Shown piece by piece: positions 13,517 through 20,170 of a DNA stretch of 64,000 bases; positions within the stretch are counted from its first letter, which is position 1, and each line of letters opens with the position of its first letter. This DNA comes from a virus. Location: the IMG/VR virus record IMGVR_UViG_3300025115_000004, positions 1 to 64,000 of that record; one strand, given 5' to 3'. The notes under the pieces were generated by a model that searched no databases, had not been told where the DNA came from, and saw only the letters and a program-made list of their open reading frames with translations. A program made the translations under genes and the position numbers.

Positions 13517-13546
13517 TTAGTTATATAACTAAAGTCTTAGTTATAG
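13517..13546. repeat. TTAGTTATATAACTAA palindrome plus half site
   Basis: A perfect 16-bp palindrome (13517-13532) is followed four bases later by another half site, TTAGTTATAG (13537-13546). This is the same core as at 12896 and as the TAGTTATG gene starts, suggesting a protein-binding site. Confidence 0.55.
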
Positions 13547-13577
13547 TAACCTGCTGATAACCAGATATATACAAAGG

Positions 13578-13599
13578 AAAAGGGGGCCGGGAAGCCCCC
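13578..13599 (-). terminator. intrinsic terminator of the accessory-gene transcript
   Basis: On the - strand: GGGGGC, loop TTCCCG, GCCCCC, then TTTT. It would end leftward transcription from the 14-19 kb genes before the control region. Confidence 0.65.
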
Positions 13600-13764
13600 A
13601 AAATACCCCGGCCATACCAATTAACCTGAAAAGAGACGAAAAAGATTCCGAAAACCGGGGATGATTAACCTAAACCTCCCCAAAGATAACTAAAAAGACC
13701 CAACCTGCAACAAATCCCGGGAAAATTTTGCATATTTGCAACAAATCCCCACATAATTTTGCAC

Positions 13765-13950
13765 ATGAAGAAGATCCAGTACATCATAATCCACAAAAAT
13801 ACAACCCCCAAAACAGCCGAAATCACCAAATCAATACAGGAAACCACCCGGCATACCCCCAAAACCAGCCCGTGGACCCTGTATAGAACCCTGCAACGTG
13901 ATAAGTTCTTCCAAAATGAATATGTAGAGATATATAGAGTGGAGAGATAG
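13765..13950 (+). CDS. small basic protein, unknown
   Basis: From the ATG at 13765 this gives 61 residues (MKKIQYIIIHKNTTPKTAE…), a beta strand then basic helices, the look of a small DNA-binding protein. It is the only supportable + strand frame between 3.5 and 19.8 kb. TAATTTTG, a -7-like element, ends only four bases before the ATG. Overlapping - strand frames have poor composition. Moderate doubt remains. Confidence 0.4.
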   Translation: MKKIQYIIIHKNTTPKTAEITKSIQETTRHTPKTSPWTLYRTLQRDKFFQNEYVEIYRVER

Positions 13951-14043
13951 AAAAACATCTTTTACATACTGTCATAAAAGGGAAACCCCCGGGTTTGTTT
14001 TCCGGAGGTCTCTGGCAATGAAAGAAAGGAGGGCTGGGAAAAA
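13951..14043 (+). other. short intergenic stretch with hairpin
   Basis: AAACCC and GGGTTT (about 13983-13996) form a tight inverted repeat followed by GTTTTCC, possibly a weak terminator for the + strand gene before it. Nothing else is seen. Confidence 0.3.
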
Positions 14044-14211
14044 TCAAAGTTTTAAAACATACTTCATCAATAGATGACCCGCGTAAGCAACTGTCGCGAT
14101 ACCGGCTACCCAAAGCTCACCCACTACATTGATCTGCTCAGCAGCTGTAGCGAATAGTAAAAGCAGAAGAACCAGAACTGCAAAATCTACTATGACCTGA
14201 CGTTTTTTCAT
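14044..14211 (-). CDS. small two-span membrane protein
   Basis: This 55-residue frame is MKKRQVIVDFAVLVLLLLLF…, with two hydrophobic helices (about 7-22 and 32-52) and a basic start and end. Probably an inner-membrane protein; holin-like size and topology, but no lysis gene lies beside it to support that. Start follows an A-rich leader. Confidence 0.55.
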   Translation of the reverse strand: MKKRQVIVDFAVLVLLLLLFATAAEQINVVGELWVAGIATVAYAGHLLMKYVLKL

Positions 14212-14277
14212 CGTATGAGTTGTTAAACGTTACAAAGGTAATAATAAAAATGATTCCACCAAACAAATCAGAGAAAA

Positions 14278-14722
14278 TTATTCATCAAAAGGATACAAAA
14301 TATAACAATAAACCCAGAAGGGGATCGTAGTAGTCTGTACGGTATGATAAACCGTGCCCGGGTTAGGAATAGGAGTAGCATACCACGAACCATTAGAGCC
14401 AATCGTTATTTGATCAATCCATGATGAAGCAGCTGCGCAGTAAGGACAGGGGTAAGAATCCACCAAAAACATATCCACGATCTGATCAGAAAGATCATAA
14501 TACTTGAAATAACCGCAGGAAGAACAACTAGTCATATGTACTTCCACCTGTTCTCCCTCGCAGAATTCAGTCCCCGAAGTCCCCGGAGGTAGAGTTCTAC
14601 ATGCCCAACAATCACTTCCCACAGGAGGATCATCAGGAGCCGATACATAATTCGATGAAGAAGCACCCATCAGGGCTATCATCACCAACATTCCGAAAAA
14701 ATAAAATCATTCTGTTTTTCAT
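14278..14722 (-). pseudogene. exported Cys-rich protein with frame change in the signal peptide
   Basis: The conserved start TAGTTATG at 14722 begins MKNRMILFF, but the mature protein (…MLVMIALMGASSSNYVSAPDD…) is in another frame. The two join across a run of six A/T bases at 14696-14701. Read through, the frame gives a normal signal peptide and a secreted domain of about 120 residues with two CxxC pairs (CWAC, CPYC) and a CSSC, probably metal-binding or disulfide-bonded. The break may be a sequencing indel in the homopolymer, programmed slippage or true decay. An alternative is initiation at the in-frame ATG at 14691. Confidence 0.5.
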
Positions 14723-14773
14723 AACTAATTGAATTTGAAGTTAATAATAAAATAGAGAAATAGTATTATGTTG

Positions 14774-14956
14774 TTATCTCTTTCCTTTTTTAGGTTTTAT
14801 GCAGGTCAACCAAGATGTTCCTGTAAAAATCATGAACGATTTTTTATCTGCATGATGTTCAACGATTCCTGTCATGCCGAAATATGGACTTGTTCTGTCA
14901 TCGTGGGTATAGATGCTTCCTTCAGGTGGTAACTCTATTTTTCTTTTAAAACACAT
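14774..14956 (-). CDS. small unknown protein
   Basis: This 60-residue protein has a basic start (MCFKRKIELPPEGSIYTHDD) and a basic tail (KPKKGKR). It looks like a small beta-barrel. It lies 11 bases after the larger upstream gene, probably in one transcript. Unrecognised. Confidence 0.5.
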   Translation of the reverse strand: MCFKRKIELPPEGSIYTHDDRTSPYFGMTGIVEHHADKKSFMIFTGTSWLTCIKPKKGKR

Positions 14957-14967
14957 ATCTCTTTCCT

Positions 14968-15879
14968 TTAAGGGTTATTAAAGCCTCCATTGGGATACCA
15001 CTTGTTCGTGTCTGATGTATCTTCTTTCTCCTCTTCCTGCAAGGCAGGGTTAAGTTTCATCTGTTCACGCATCCACATTGCGCCCATAGTGAAATACTCG
15101 GGAGCAACATTCCCAAGAAATCGCTTGTCGCACTCTTTTTTTATCTCCTCATCTGTCGGGAGGGATGGGGAGGCAATCTCCCTGTATTTCTTCAATGCCT
15201 GACAGAATGCCCAGTGTTCACGTTGTAAGTCCTTGTCATTAAGACAGGTTTCTATCATTCTTTCAAGATAATTTACGTAATCTCCTGTCATCTCCCCGCC
15301 TTTGTCTGGGAACAATGACGTTCCTGCAAATTTTGAAAATCTGTCTTCTGGCTCCTCCCATTTGTCTCTGGAGGAGAAGGAAGGGTAGTTGTTACCACAG
15401 CACCTACAATGTAATTCTTTTTTGCCTGTGTCTCCACACTGAGGGCATTCGAGTTTCATCTCCCCCCCTTGCGGCTTCTGGGAGGCGATTTGAGCATCAT
15501 CTCCTAAGTAATGCAAGCACGCTGCTCTTACCATCTCTTTATCGGGATGCCGAAGCATATACGGATGCAAGTCTTTAATTGAGTTAAAAGAATGGATATT
15601 ATCGCCAAACTGCTCTTTGATCTTCTGGGAGGCGTGTTCTTCCATTGCTGCGAGTGCCTCTGATGCTCTTACAATAGCTTTTGGGTTGCCGATATCTGAA
15701 CCGTAATTCTTGGAGTGTTTACCCAAGATTTCTTTCGCGGTCATCGGCTTCTCAACCTCGGATGAGGGGGAGAGGGATGACATTAATTCTTTTGCTCTCC
15801 TTTTAACCCATGTCGGTTCTCCGTTGATATCATCCATTCTTGAGCAATCACTTAAAAATGCCATTAACTTGTTTTTCAT
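14968..15879 (-). CDS. unknown protein with central zinc ribbon
   Basis: This 303-residue protein has helical N- and C-terminal parts around a four-cysteine-pair centre (CPQCGDTG, then CRCCGNNYP, about residues 144-166), a likely zinc ribbon. The C-terminal segment (FLGNVAPEYFTMGAMWMREQM) resembles C-termini of phage accessory proteins of unknown role. Its start overlaps the upstream stop by four bases. Confidence 0.5.
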   Translation of the reverse strand: MKNKLMAFLSDCSRMDDINGEPTWVKRRAKELMSSLSPSSEVEKPMTAKEILGKHSKNYGSDIGNPKAIVRASEALAAMEEHASQKIKEQFGDNIHSFNSIKDLHPYMLRHPDKEMVRAACLHYLGDDAQIASQKPQGGEMKLECPQCGDTGKKELHCRCCGNNYPSFSSRDKWEEPEDRFSKFAGTSLFPDKGGEMTGDYVNYLERMIETCLNDKDLQREHWAFCQALKKYREIASPSLPTDEEIKKECDKRFLGNVAPEYFTMGAMWMREQMKLNPALQEEEKEDTSDTNKWYPNGGFNNP

Positions 15880-16058
15880 GTCTCTGTTTTTAGAAGTTCA
15901 AAATGACAATCATGTGTCACACAATGAGGAAATCCGTACTCCTCGTGGTTGTCACACATGTACTTATATCTGTGAAACTCACACTGCTCACATCCCGGTT
16001 CAGTCACAGGATCAATCACTACTTTATACGTCTCTTTTCCCAGCCTAACATTTTCCAT
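15876..16058 (-). CDS. small Cys/His-rich protein
   Basis: This 60-residue protein has about five Cys and several His (CEQCEFHRYKYMCDNHEE, then CVTHDCHF), so it is likely zinc-binding. It is the first gene after a near-consensus - strand promoter, with a leader of about 14 nt. Unrecognised. Confidence 0.55.
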   Translation of the reverse strand: MENVRLGKETYKVVIDPVTEPGCEQCEFHRYKYMCDNHEEYGFPHCVTHDCHFELLKTET

Positions 16059-16077
16059 ACTTAAACAATTAATAACG

Positions 16078-16109
16078 CAAATTTACTATTCATATCTGAC
16101 AATACCAAA
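16078..16109 (-). promoter_or_regulatory. Bacteroidota-type promoter, - strand
   Basis: On the - strand, TTTG (16106-16109) is followed after 20 bases by TAAATTTG (16078-16085), a full match to the -33/-7 consensus, just upstream of the Cys/His-rich gene. Confidence 0.7.
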
Positions 16110-16159
16110 TAAAAATGCCGGAAATTTCTCTCTGGCATAACAATTTCAGAAAAATATAA

Positions 16160-16561
16160 TTACTCCAGCTTAGGTGGATTATAAGGTGAGGCATTCTTGA
16201 ACCCGTCTCTAATCTCTGGTATCCAGTGCTGATACATTGAAGAGCCTGTCAAGGTAGTAGTAAAATCATCAACGCAATATATCAGAGCGTCTGTGTGAGG
16301 GGATATATCATCCGCGGCCGCCTGTGTGAAGGCAAGCACAATTAAACCCTCAGATACCGGGTATACAACCTCAGCATCATAACTCTGAACGCCAGTGAGT
16401 ATTACCTCGAACTGGATGGCCGTTGCGTCAGCCTGAACGAATGACGGTGCCTGAATGCAGGTAGTAAAAGACTCCTGATCAGGCGGTGAAACCCCCCTAG
16501 CCAATGGCGTAGCCAAAGTCACAAGGAGCATGATCGAAAACAGAACTGTGATTTTTTTCAT
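16160..16561 (-). CDS. exported protein of unknown function
   Basis: This 133-residue protein has a clear signal peptide (MKKITVLFSIMLLVTLATPLARG), cleavage near residue 23-25. The mature domain is beta-rich and acidic. It may act in the periplasm or at the cell surface. Unrecognised. Confidence 0.6.
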   Translation of the reverse strand: MKKITVLFSIMLLVTLATPLARGVSPPDQESFTTCIQAPSFVQADATAIQFEVILTGVQSYDAEVVYPVSEGLIVLAFTQAAADDISPHTDALIYCVDDFTTTLTGSSMYQHWIPEIRDGFKNASPYNPPKLE

Positions 16562-16632
16562 GTCTCTGTGTGTTTAAATGGTTAAAAATCTCGACTGCAA
16601 TATAGTAAATAATTAATTTCCAAACAAATTTT

Positions 16633-16802
16633 TGGGCCGGGGAGTGGGAAGGATCTCAACCCTTCCCACGCCAGCCACTGGTGAACTCCGAACAGCTACG
16701 GACGGAATGTTTTCCCCCCGGAACTCCCAAGGGCTCTACAGGGGGACATCTTTCAGGTCGGTGAAAGATGGAGGTATTTTAAAGAACTTATATCAAATTA
16801 GA
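16633..16802 (-). ncRNA. candidate structured RNA
   Basis: About 170 non-coding bases lie downstream of a - strand -7 element. They contain several stable hairpins: CATCTTTCA / TGAAAGATG, TCCCCC / GGGGGGA, and a 3' hairpin with a GTGGGAAGG / CCTTCCCAC stem closed by GGCTGG / CCGGCC and followed by CAAAAATTTG. The + strand frame here has no start context and odd composition. An untranslated leader of the exported protein is the alternative. Confidence 0.4.
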
Positions 16803-16807
16803 CACTA

Positions 16808-16815
16808 CAAATATA
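16808..16815 (-). promoter_or_regulatory. candidate -7 element
   Basis: TATATTTG on the - strand within ACAAATATAGTGATTATT, an 18-base word shared with the site at 3962. It would drive the structured RNA and perhaps the exported protein. Confidence 0.35.
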
Positions 16816-16846
16816 GTGATTATTTGATTCACCAAATAAAAATAAA

Positions 16847-17392
16847 TTATTTTTCAAGTTTACCCATTACTCCGCGATCAATCCTCTCCTTCACCCGGGC
16901 ATTAAGCCATAGCAAGGCCTCTTCCATCTTGGTAATAGCAAGTGCACCTTCTCTTGATGGAAACGCATTATTGAGCTTCTTGTGCCTGTCAATAAGGGCA
17001 ATAAGCAACTGCTCACTCTGAAGACCCGGTGTCATCGATCCGTCACTTTCCTTCTTCACAAATTGAATCCTCTGGAAAGAATTGTGATAACCGGTCTCGC
17101 CATTGTTGAACCCGGTACAGTTCTGAAAGTGATACTCATGAGCACCGCCATACTCATCACCGCCCCTTGCTGCAATAGTGATCTTATTGCTGGGAAACAC
17201 AGGGGACTGAAGTTTTGCGTCAAGAGGAAACGGCTCTCCCTCTGTCAGCAACAGCTCATGATAAGCCTCTTCGAATACCTCTTTCGGGCTCCACGACTCA
17301 TACCCATCAGGGTAAATAACACGATAACCTTCGCGGCCATCTTTAACAGCAGGCTCTGCCTGAATTGTTTTTGTTCCAATGTACTTTTTCAT
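16847..17392 (-). CDS. Acb2/Tad1-type cyclic-nucleotide sponge (anti-CBASS/anti-Thoeris)
   Basis: The 181-residue protein (start MKKYIGTKTIQAEP) has two parts. The N-terminal phage module contains GYRVIYPDGYESWSPKEVFEEAY (in outline), a common phage N-terminal module. The C-terminal part has EYHFQNCTGFN near 88, then EQLLIALIDRHKKLN, FPSREGALAITKMEEALLWL and RVKERIDRGVMG. The last blocks are the hallmark of the Acb2/Tad1 helical hairpin, whose members bind and sequester cyclic nucleotide or gcADPR signals and so block CBASS or Thoeris defence. Which signal this one binds cannot be told. Confidence 0.65.
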   Translation of the reverse strand: MKKYIGTKTIQAEPAVKDGREGYRVIYPDGYESWSPKEVFEEAYHELLLTEGEPFPLDAKLQSPVFPSNKITIAARGGDEYGGAHEYHFQNCTGFNNGETGYHNSFQRIQFVKKESDGSMTPGLQSEQLLIALIDRHKKLNNAFPSREGALAITKMEEALLWLNARVKERIDRGVMGKLEK

Positions 17393-17413
17393 AATCACTT
17401 AATTTTTAAATAG

Positions 17414-17773
17414 TTAAAACGGACAATCGTTATCTTGCTTTGAAGAATTGACACTATAGTTCATAATCTGGATATTATCGTAAGAATAGCCCCTAGAGGA
17501 GTCTATCCTGTCTATAGACATCCCGGTCTTATGACGAGCTTTAAGCTCCATGTAACCGGTCTCCTGACAAAACTGGGTAAACTCCTCTATAGTCAAGGTA
17601 AACTCTTTCCTACGCCTCCTAGCATTATTCCTGAGAGCATTGAATGTATATGTGATAGGAATTCGTTCCTTGTCAATCCTAGAACGACACTTATAACAGT
17701 ATTTACCTTTACTAGGAGCTCGATCATTACGACACCATTTGGTAATACATTTCTGCTTATTCTTTTTGGTCAT
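17414..17773 (-). CDS. HNH-type endonuclease-like protein
   Basis: From the ATG at 17773 (MTKKNKQKC) this gives 119 residues. An N-terminal zinc knuckle (CITKWC…CYKC) and a basic helix (LRNNARRRRKEF) precede SIDRIDSSRGYSYDNIQIM…NSSKQ. The D-R-I-D…GY…DN…N…K order matches the catalytic region of phage HNH homing-type nucleases. It may be a free-standing homing endonuclease or an accessory nuclease; catalytic His is not certain. Confidence 0.6.
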   Translation of the reverse strand: MTKKNKQKCITKWCRNDRAPSKGKYCYKCRSRIDKERIPITYTFNALRNNARRRRKEFTLTIEEFTQFCQETGYMELKARHKTGMSIDRIDSSRGYSYDNIQIMNYSVNSSKQDNDCPF

Positions 17774-17841
17774 GTCAGAAATTATCCTTACATTTGCCAC
17801 GGTTAGGTTCATCAAATCCATCTGTTCGCGCTGGTAACGAG

Positions 17842-17863
17842 GAGGGGGCTTCAAAGCCCCCTC
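17842..17863. terminator. strong hairpin between genes
   Basis: Perfect 10-bp arms GAGGGGGCTT / AAGCCCCCTC. T5 follows on the + side only, so for the leftward genes it may act as an mRNA-stability hairpin rather than a terminator. Confidence 0.45.
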
Positions 17864-17874
17864 TGAGTTTTTAC

Positions 17875-18561
17875 TTACTTCTTCTTACTCTTTTTCGGAG
17901 TTTTCTCTACCGGAGGTACTTCATCTACCAGAGGAGCCTGACTAGCGGACGCATCAGCTATAGGGTCTTCAGCAGGGGCCATTCCTACCTGAGGAGCCTC
18001 AGAGCCCTCTGTTGCAGGAGCTCCCTGAGCAGCACCCTCAATTACTGTACCATTGGGAGGTACAGGTTCCCCACCATTAAGAGCTTCAGCAACCCTGACA
18101 GCTTCATCCAGATCGGTTTCAGGAGACTCACCAAGTTCTGATGCTGCAGGCTCTTTCGAAGCTATTAACCCCCATACTGCATTATCTGTATCCAGAGTAA
18201 CTCCCACACAACCCGTGAACCACACCGCAAACCTTTTACGACCCTCTTCAGAGAGCTGGATAGCTGAGGTTATGAAAGGAGAAGTCTTGTGCTTCCAGCT
18301 GAACTGCTGATCATATTTCCATCCCTGTTCAAGATGTGTGGGAAGATAGATCGCATCGTATAGATGACCCAAGCTATTACTAATCGTATCTGAAAATATT
18401 AGCTTGTCAGTTAATTCCAAAAGAGCTTTTTGCTCATCGAATGAGAGGTCCTCCCATACAGGGAGTTTGAAGTTGTTACCCATGATGTCGTCATACTTAC
18501 ATAGAGTCTCATGAGCCATGATGGTAGCTATCTGTACCATTGAAATCAGATCCTTTTTCAT
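17875..18561 (-). CDS. RyR-like domain protein with disordered Pro/Ala tail
   Basis: The N-terminal 115 or so residues show the RyR-like pattern seen in phage proteins: MAHETLCKYD, LPVWEDLSFDEQKALLEL, then HLEQGWKYDQQFSWKHKTSP. The rest (about 150-228) is rich in Pro/Ala/Glu and ends KTPKKSKKK, probably disordered. Function unknown in phages. It follows the 230-residue gene from the switch-region promoter. Confidence 0.5.
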   Translation of the reverse strand: MKKDLISMVQIATIMAHETLCKYDDIMGNNFKLPVWEDLSFDEQKALLELTDKLIFSDTISNSLGHLYDAIYLPTHLEQGWKYDQQFSWKHKTSPFITSAIQLSEEGRKRFAVWFTGCVGVTLDTDNAVWGLIASKEPAASELGESPETDLDEAVRVAEALNGGEPVPPNGTVIEGAAQGAPATEGSEAPQVGMAPAEDPIADASASQAPLVDEVPPVEKTPKKSKKK

Positions 18562-18590
18562 TTTTACAGTTTTTATGATGAGTGAATAGA

Positions 18591-19283
18591 TTACTCTACA
18601 GGGGTTTCTGTAGGCATCTCAGGAGTTGTCTCTACAGGTACTTTGATATCCTTTATTCCGGGAAGCTCCTCTCTCTTAAGCCTGTCATCTTCCTTCTCCA
18701 GCCATTTCATGGCTAGTAGTACATGAGTCATGGCAGAGTGATTAAGAGCATCGAACACATCTTTCTCCGAATAAACAGGATCACCTGCAGCAGAATTGAA
18801 GTAGTCATGTACAAATGACTCTAACTCGTAGTAAAGCTGAAGGATCTGATCTTTGTATCCATTCTGATGAAAATACTTGGCCTTGATAACCTTAAACTTG
18901 GGAACAGTTTTATCCGGCATAGCTGAAGACAGGTCATCTATATACTCCATAATCAGTAGAGCCTTCTCAAGCTCTCCTATGGATGAAGAGATATACAGAC
19001 TATGTTTGGTAACATCCAAATAGTCTAATTCTCTTTGGAGTGTTAAGAAAGTCTCATGAAAGGTTTGTGCATTTCTGTACAGATTTCCTTTCTCCGGATT
19101 ACTGAGAGTAGCCATGAAAGCTTTATCATGATACTGTTTATTGTAGTCACCCAGTTTACTGGAGACAATCTTCAGATTGGAGGTATGTACCTCAATAGCT
19201 TCCGAGTTAATGTTCACTGATTTCAAGAATGGAAGAATCATTCCTACAGTGCTCTTTCTGATTAAGAAGTTTTTTACGTTCAT
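18591..19283 (-). CDS. unknown helical protein, first gene after the switch region
   Basis: This 230-residue, largely helical protein ends in an acidic Pro/Thr-rich tail (VETTPEMPTETPVE). No family recognised. It is transcribed from a near-perfect promoter at 19304-19335 with a leader of about 15 nt, so it is probably expressed early and strongly. Similar tail composition in the next gene suggests they may act together. Confidence 0.55.
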   Translation of the reverse strand: MNVKNFLIRKSTVGMILPFLKSVNINSEAIEVHTSNLKIVSSKLGDYNKQYHDKAFMATLSNPEKGNLYRNAQTFHETFLTLQRELDYLDVTKHSLYISSSIGELEKALLIMEYIDDLSSAMPDKTVPKFKVIKAKYFHQNGYKDQILQLYYELESFVHDYFNSAAGDPVYSEKDVFDALNHSAMTHVLLAMKWLEKEDDRLKREELPGIKDIKVPVETTPEMPTETPVE

Positions 19284-19303
19284 ATATTCATTATATTTTT
19301 ATG

Positions 19304-19335
19304 CAAATGTAAATTGAATATTTTGATATTCCAAA
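19304..19335 (-). promoter_or_regulatory. strong leftward Bacteroidota promoter
   Basis: On the - strand, TTTG (19332-19335), 20 bases, TACATTTG (19304-19311): a full consensus match. It faces the 230-residue gene. Confidence 0.75.
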
Positions 19336-19403
19336 TGTTTTTTCTTTTCTCTTTCACTAATTCTATAGGATGAGTTATATTATAGTTTACATATATAAGT
19401 TAT

Positions 19404-19461
19404 AAAATACTTTAGTATTTTATTCCTTATAGGCGCGCGCGTAAGCGCGTACACGCGCGCG
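19404..19461. other. AT hairpin and alternating GC tract
   Basis: AAAATAC/GTATTTT form a hairpin (19404-19421). At 19433-19461 an almost uninterrupted alternating purine-pyrimidine GC tract, with arms CGCGCGCGT and ACGCGCGCG, can form a hairpin or Z-DNA. Both are striking in this AT-rich stretch. Confidence 0.5.
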
Positions 19462-19533
19462 ATTATATATTGTATATTGGGTAGTAGCGTCCCTTGGGCC
19501 ATTGGTCGTCAGGGTTGGAATTTTCCCGAAACA

Positions 19534-19790
19534 TAAGCGGAACGCTTACATAACATAAGCGAAACGCTTATGTTACATTTATACTGATAATCAATTACTT
19601 ACTATTTTCATTATGTCGATGTAAGCTAAACGCTTACATAATGTAAGCGAAACGCTTATGTACATAAGCTAAACGCTTACATTGACATAAGCGAAACGCT
19701 TATGTTCCATATGTATTGATAATCAATCAATTATATGTAACAAAATAAAAATGTAAGCGAATCGCTTACATTTACATAAGCGAATCGCTT
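19534..19790. repeat. phased array of eight operator-like palindromes
   Basis: Eight copies of TAAGC(G/T)-3 nt-CGCTTA begin at 19534, 19556, 19622, 19644, 19665, 19688, 19754 and 19776. Start-to-start steps are 22, 66, 22, 21, 23, 66 and 22, all near multiples of 22 bp, about two helical turns. The gaps are filled by a second near-palindrome TGATAATCAA (19585 and 19717, 132 apart). The last copy sits where the -33 box of the adjacent + promoter would be, so it is probably an operator array for a repressor or activator. Confidence 0.85.
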
Positions 19791-19808
19791 ATGTAATGAA
19801 ATTTGTAT

Positions 19809-19816
19809 TATATTTG
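19809..19816 (+). promoter_or_regulatory. rightward promoter -7 element
   Basis: TATATTTG fits TAnnTTTG, 18 bases before the ATG of the ribbon-helix-helix gene. The -33 region overlaps palindrome 8, suggesting direct control by its ligand. Confidence 0.5.
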
Positions 19817-19834
19817 TCCCGTAAAACTTATGTT

Positions 19835-20170
19835 ATGAAGAAGAGTGTTACTTTTTATCTGGAGCAGGAGATCTTAGACGAACTCCTTATTATCGCCATC
19901 CAAAGAGGTACTACTCCCTCACAGGTTATCAGGGAGGCTGTAAGAACTATGGTGAAGTCTCAGACCAAACCTGATCCGATTGTATCCCTCAAATCTGATC
20001 CTATCTCCATACCGGGATCGGTGTTGACCGAGGGGGATATGTACAAACATCGCCAATTCTTCAAGGAGAAGGGTATCAACATAGCTGATGTCCTCAGGGC
20101 TCACAGAAGTAAATCTCGTGGTAGGCCTTACGACACTTCTATGGAACCTTACTTCATTTATCTGACATGA
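19835..20170 (+). CDS. ribbon-helix-helix (CopG/Arc-type) regulator
   Basis: From the ATG at 19835 this gives 111 residues; the longer frame to 19796 crosses the promoter and is rejected. The N-terminal MKKSVTFYLEQEILDELLII … GTTPSQVIREAVRTM is a clear ribbon-helix-helix fold: a beta strand (residues 2-8) that enters the major groove, then two helices. The C-terminal 60 residues are unknown. It lies directly after the palindrome array and is its best candidate ligand (inference). The stop overlaps the next start in ATGA. Confidence 0.75.
   Translation: MKKSVTFYLEQEILDELLIIAIQRGTTPSQVIREAVRTMVKSQTKPDPIVSLKSDPISIPGSVLTEGDMYKHRQFFKEKGINIADVLRAHRSKSRGRPYDTSMEPYFIYLT

Larger units (their letters stand above)
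12412..13764. other. long non-coding control region
   Basis: About 1.35 kb holds no frame I can support. It contains repeated words (GCGAGTTA at several places), the TAGTTATATAACTA palindromes, C-rich tracts at 13169-13196 and 13286-13300 (G-rich on the - strand), and a - strand terminator. It separates the small-gene operon from the accessory genes. A replication origin or promoter region are both possible, but no iterons or DnaA-like boxes were recognised. Confidence 0.45.

Noticed and set aside
17774-17854. Longer start for the HNH-like gene (17854)
   Set aside because: The extension crosses the strong hairpin at 17842-17863, and the ATG at 17773 keeps the whole zinc/HNH region.
19534-19790. 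CRISPR array
   Set aside because: Units are palindromic operators with 6-8 base spacers or fixed 66-bp gaps, not direct repeats with unique spacers, and no cas genes are present.
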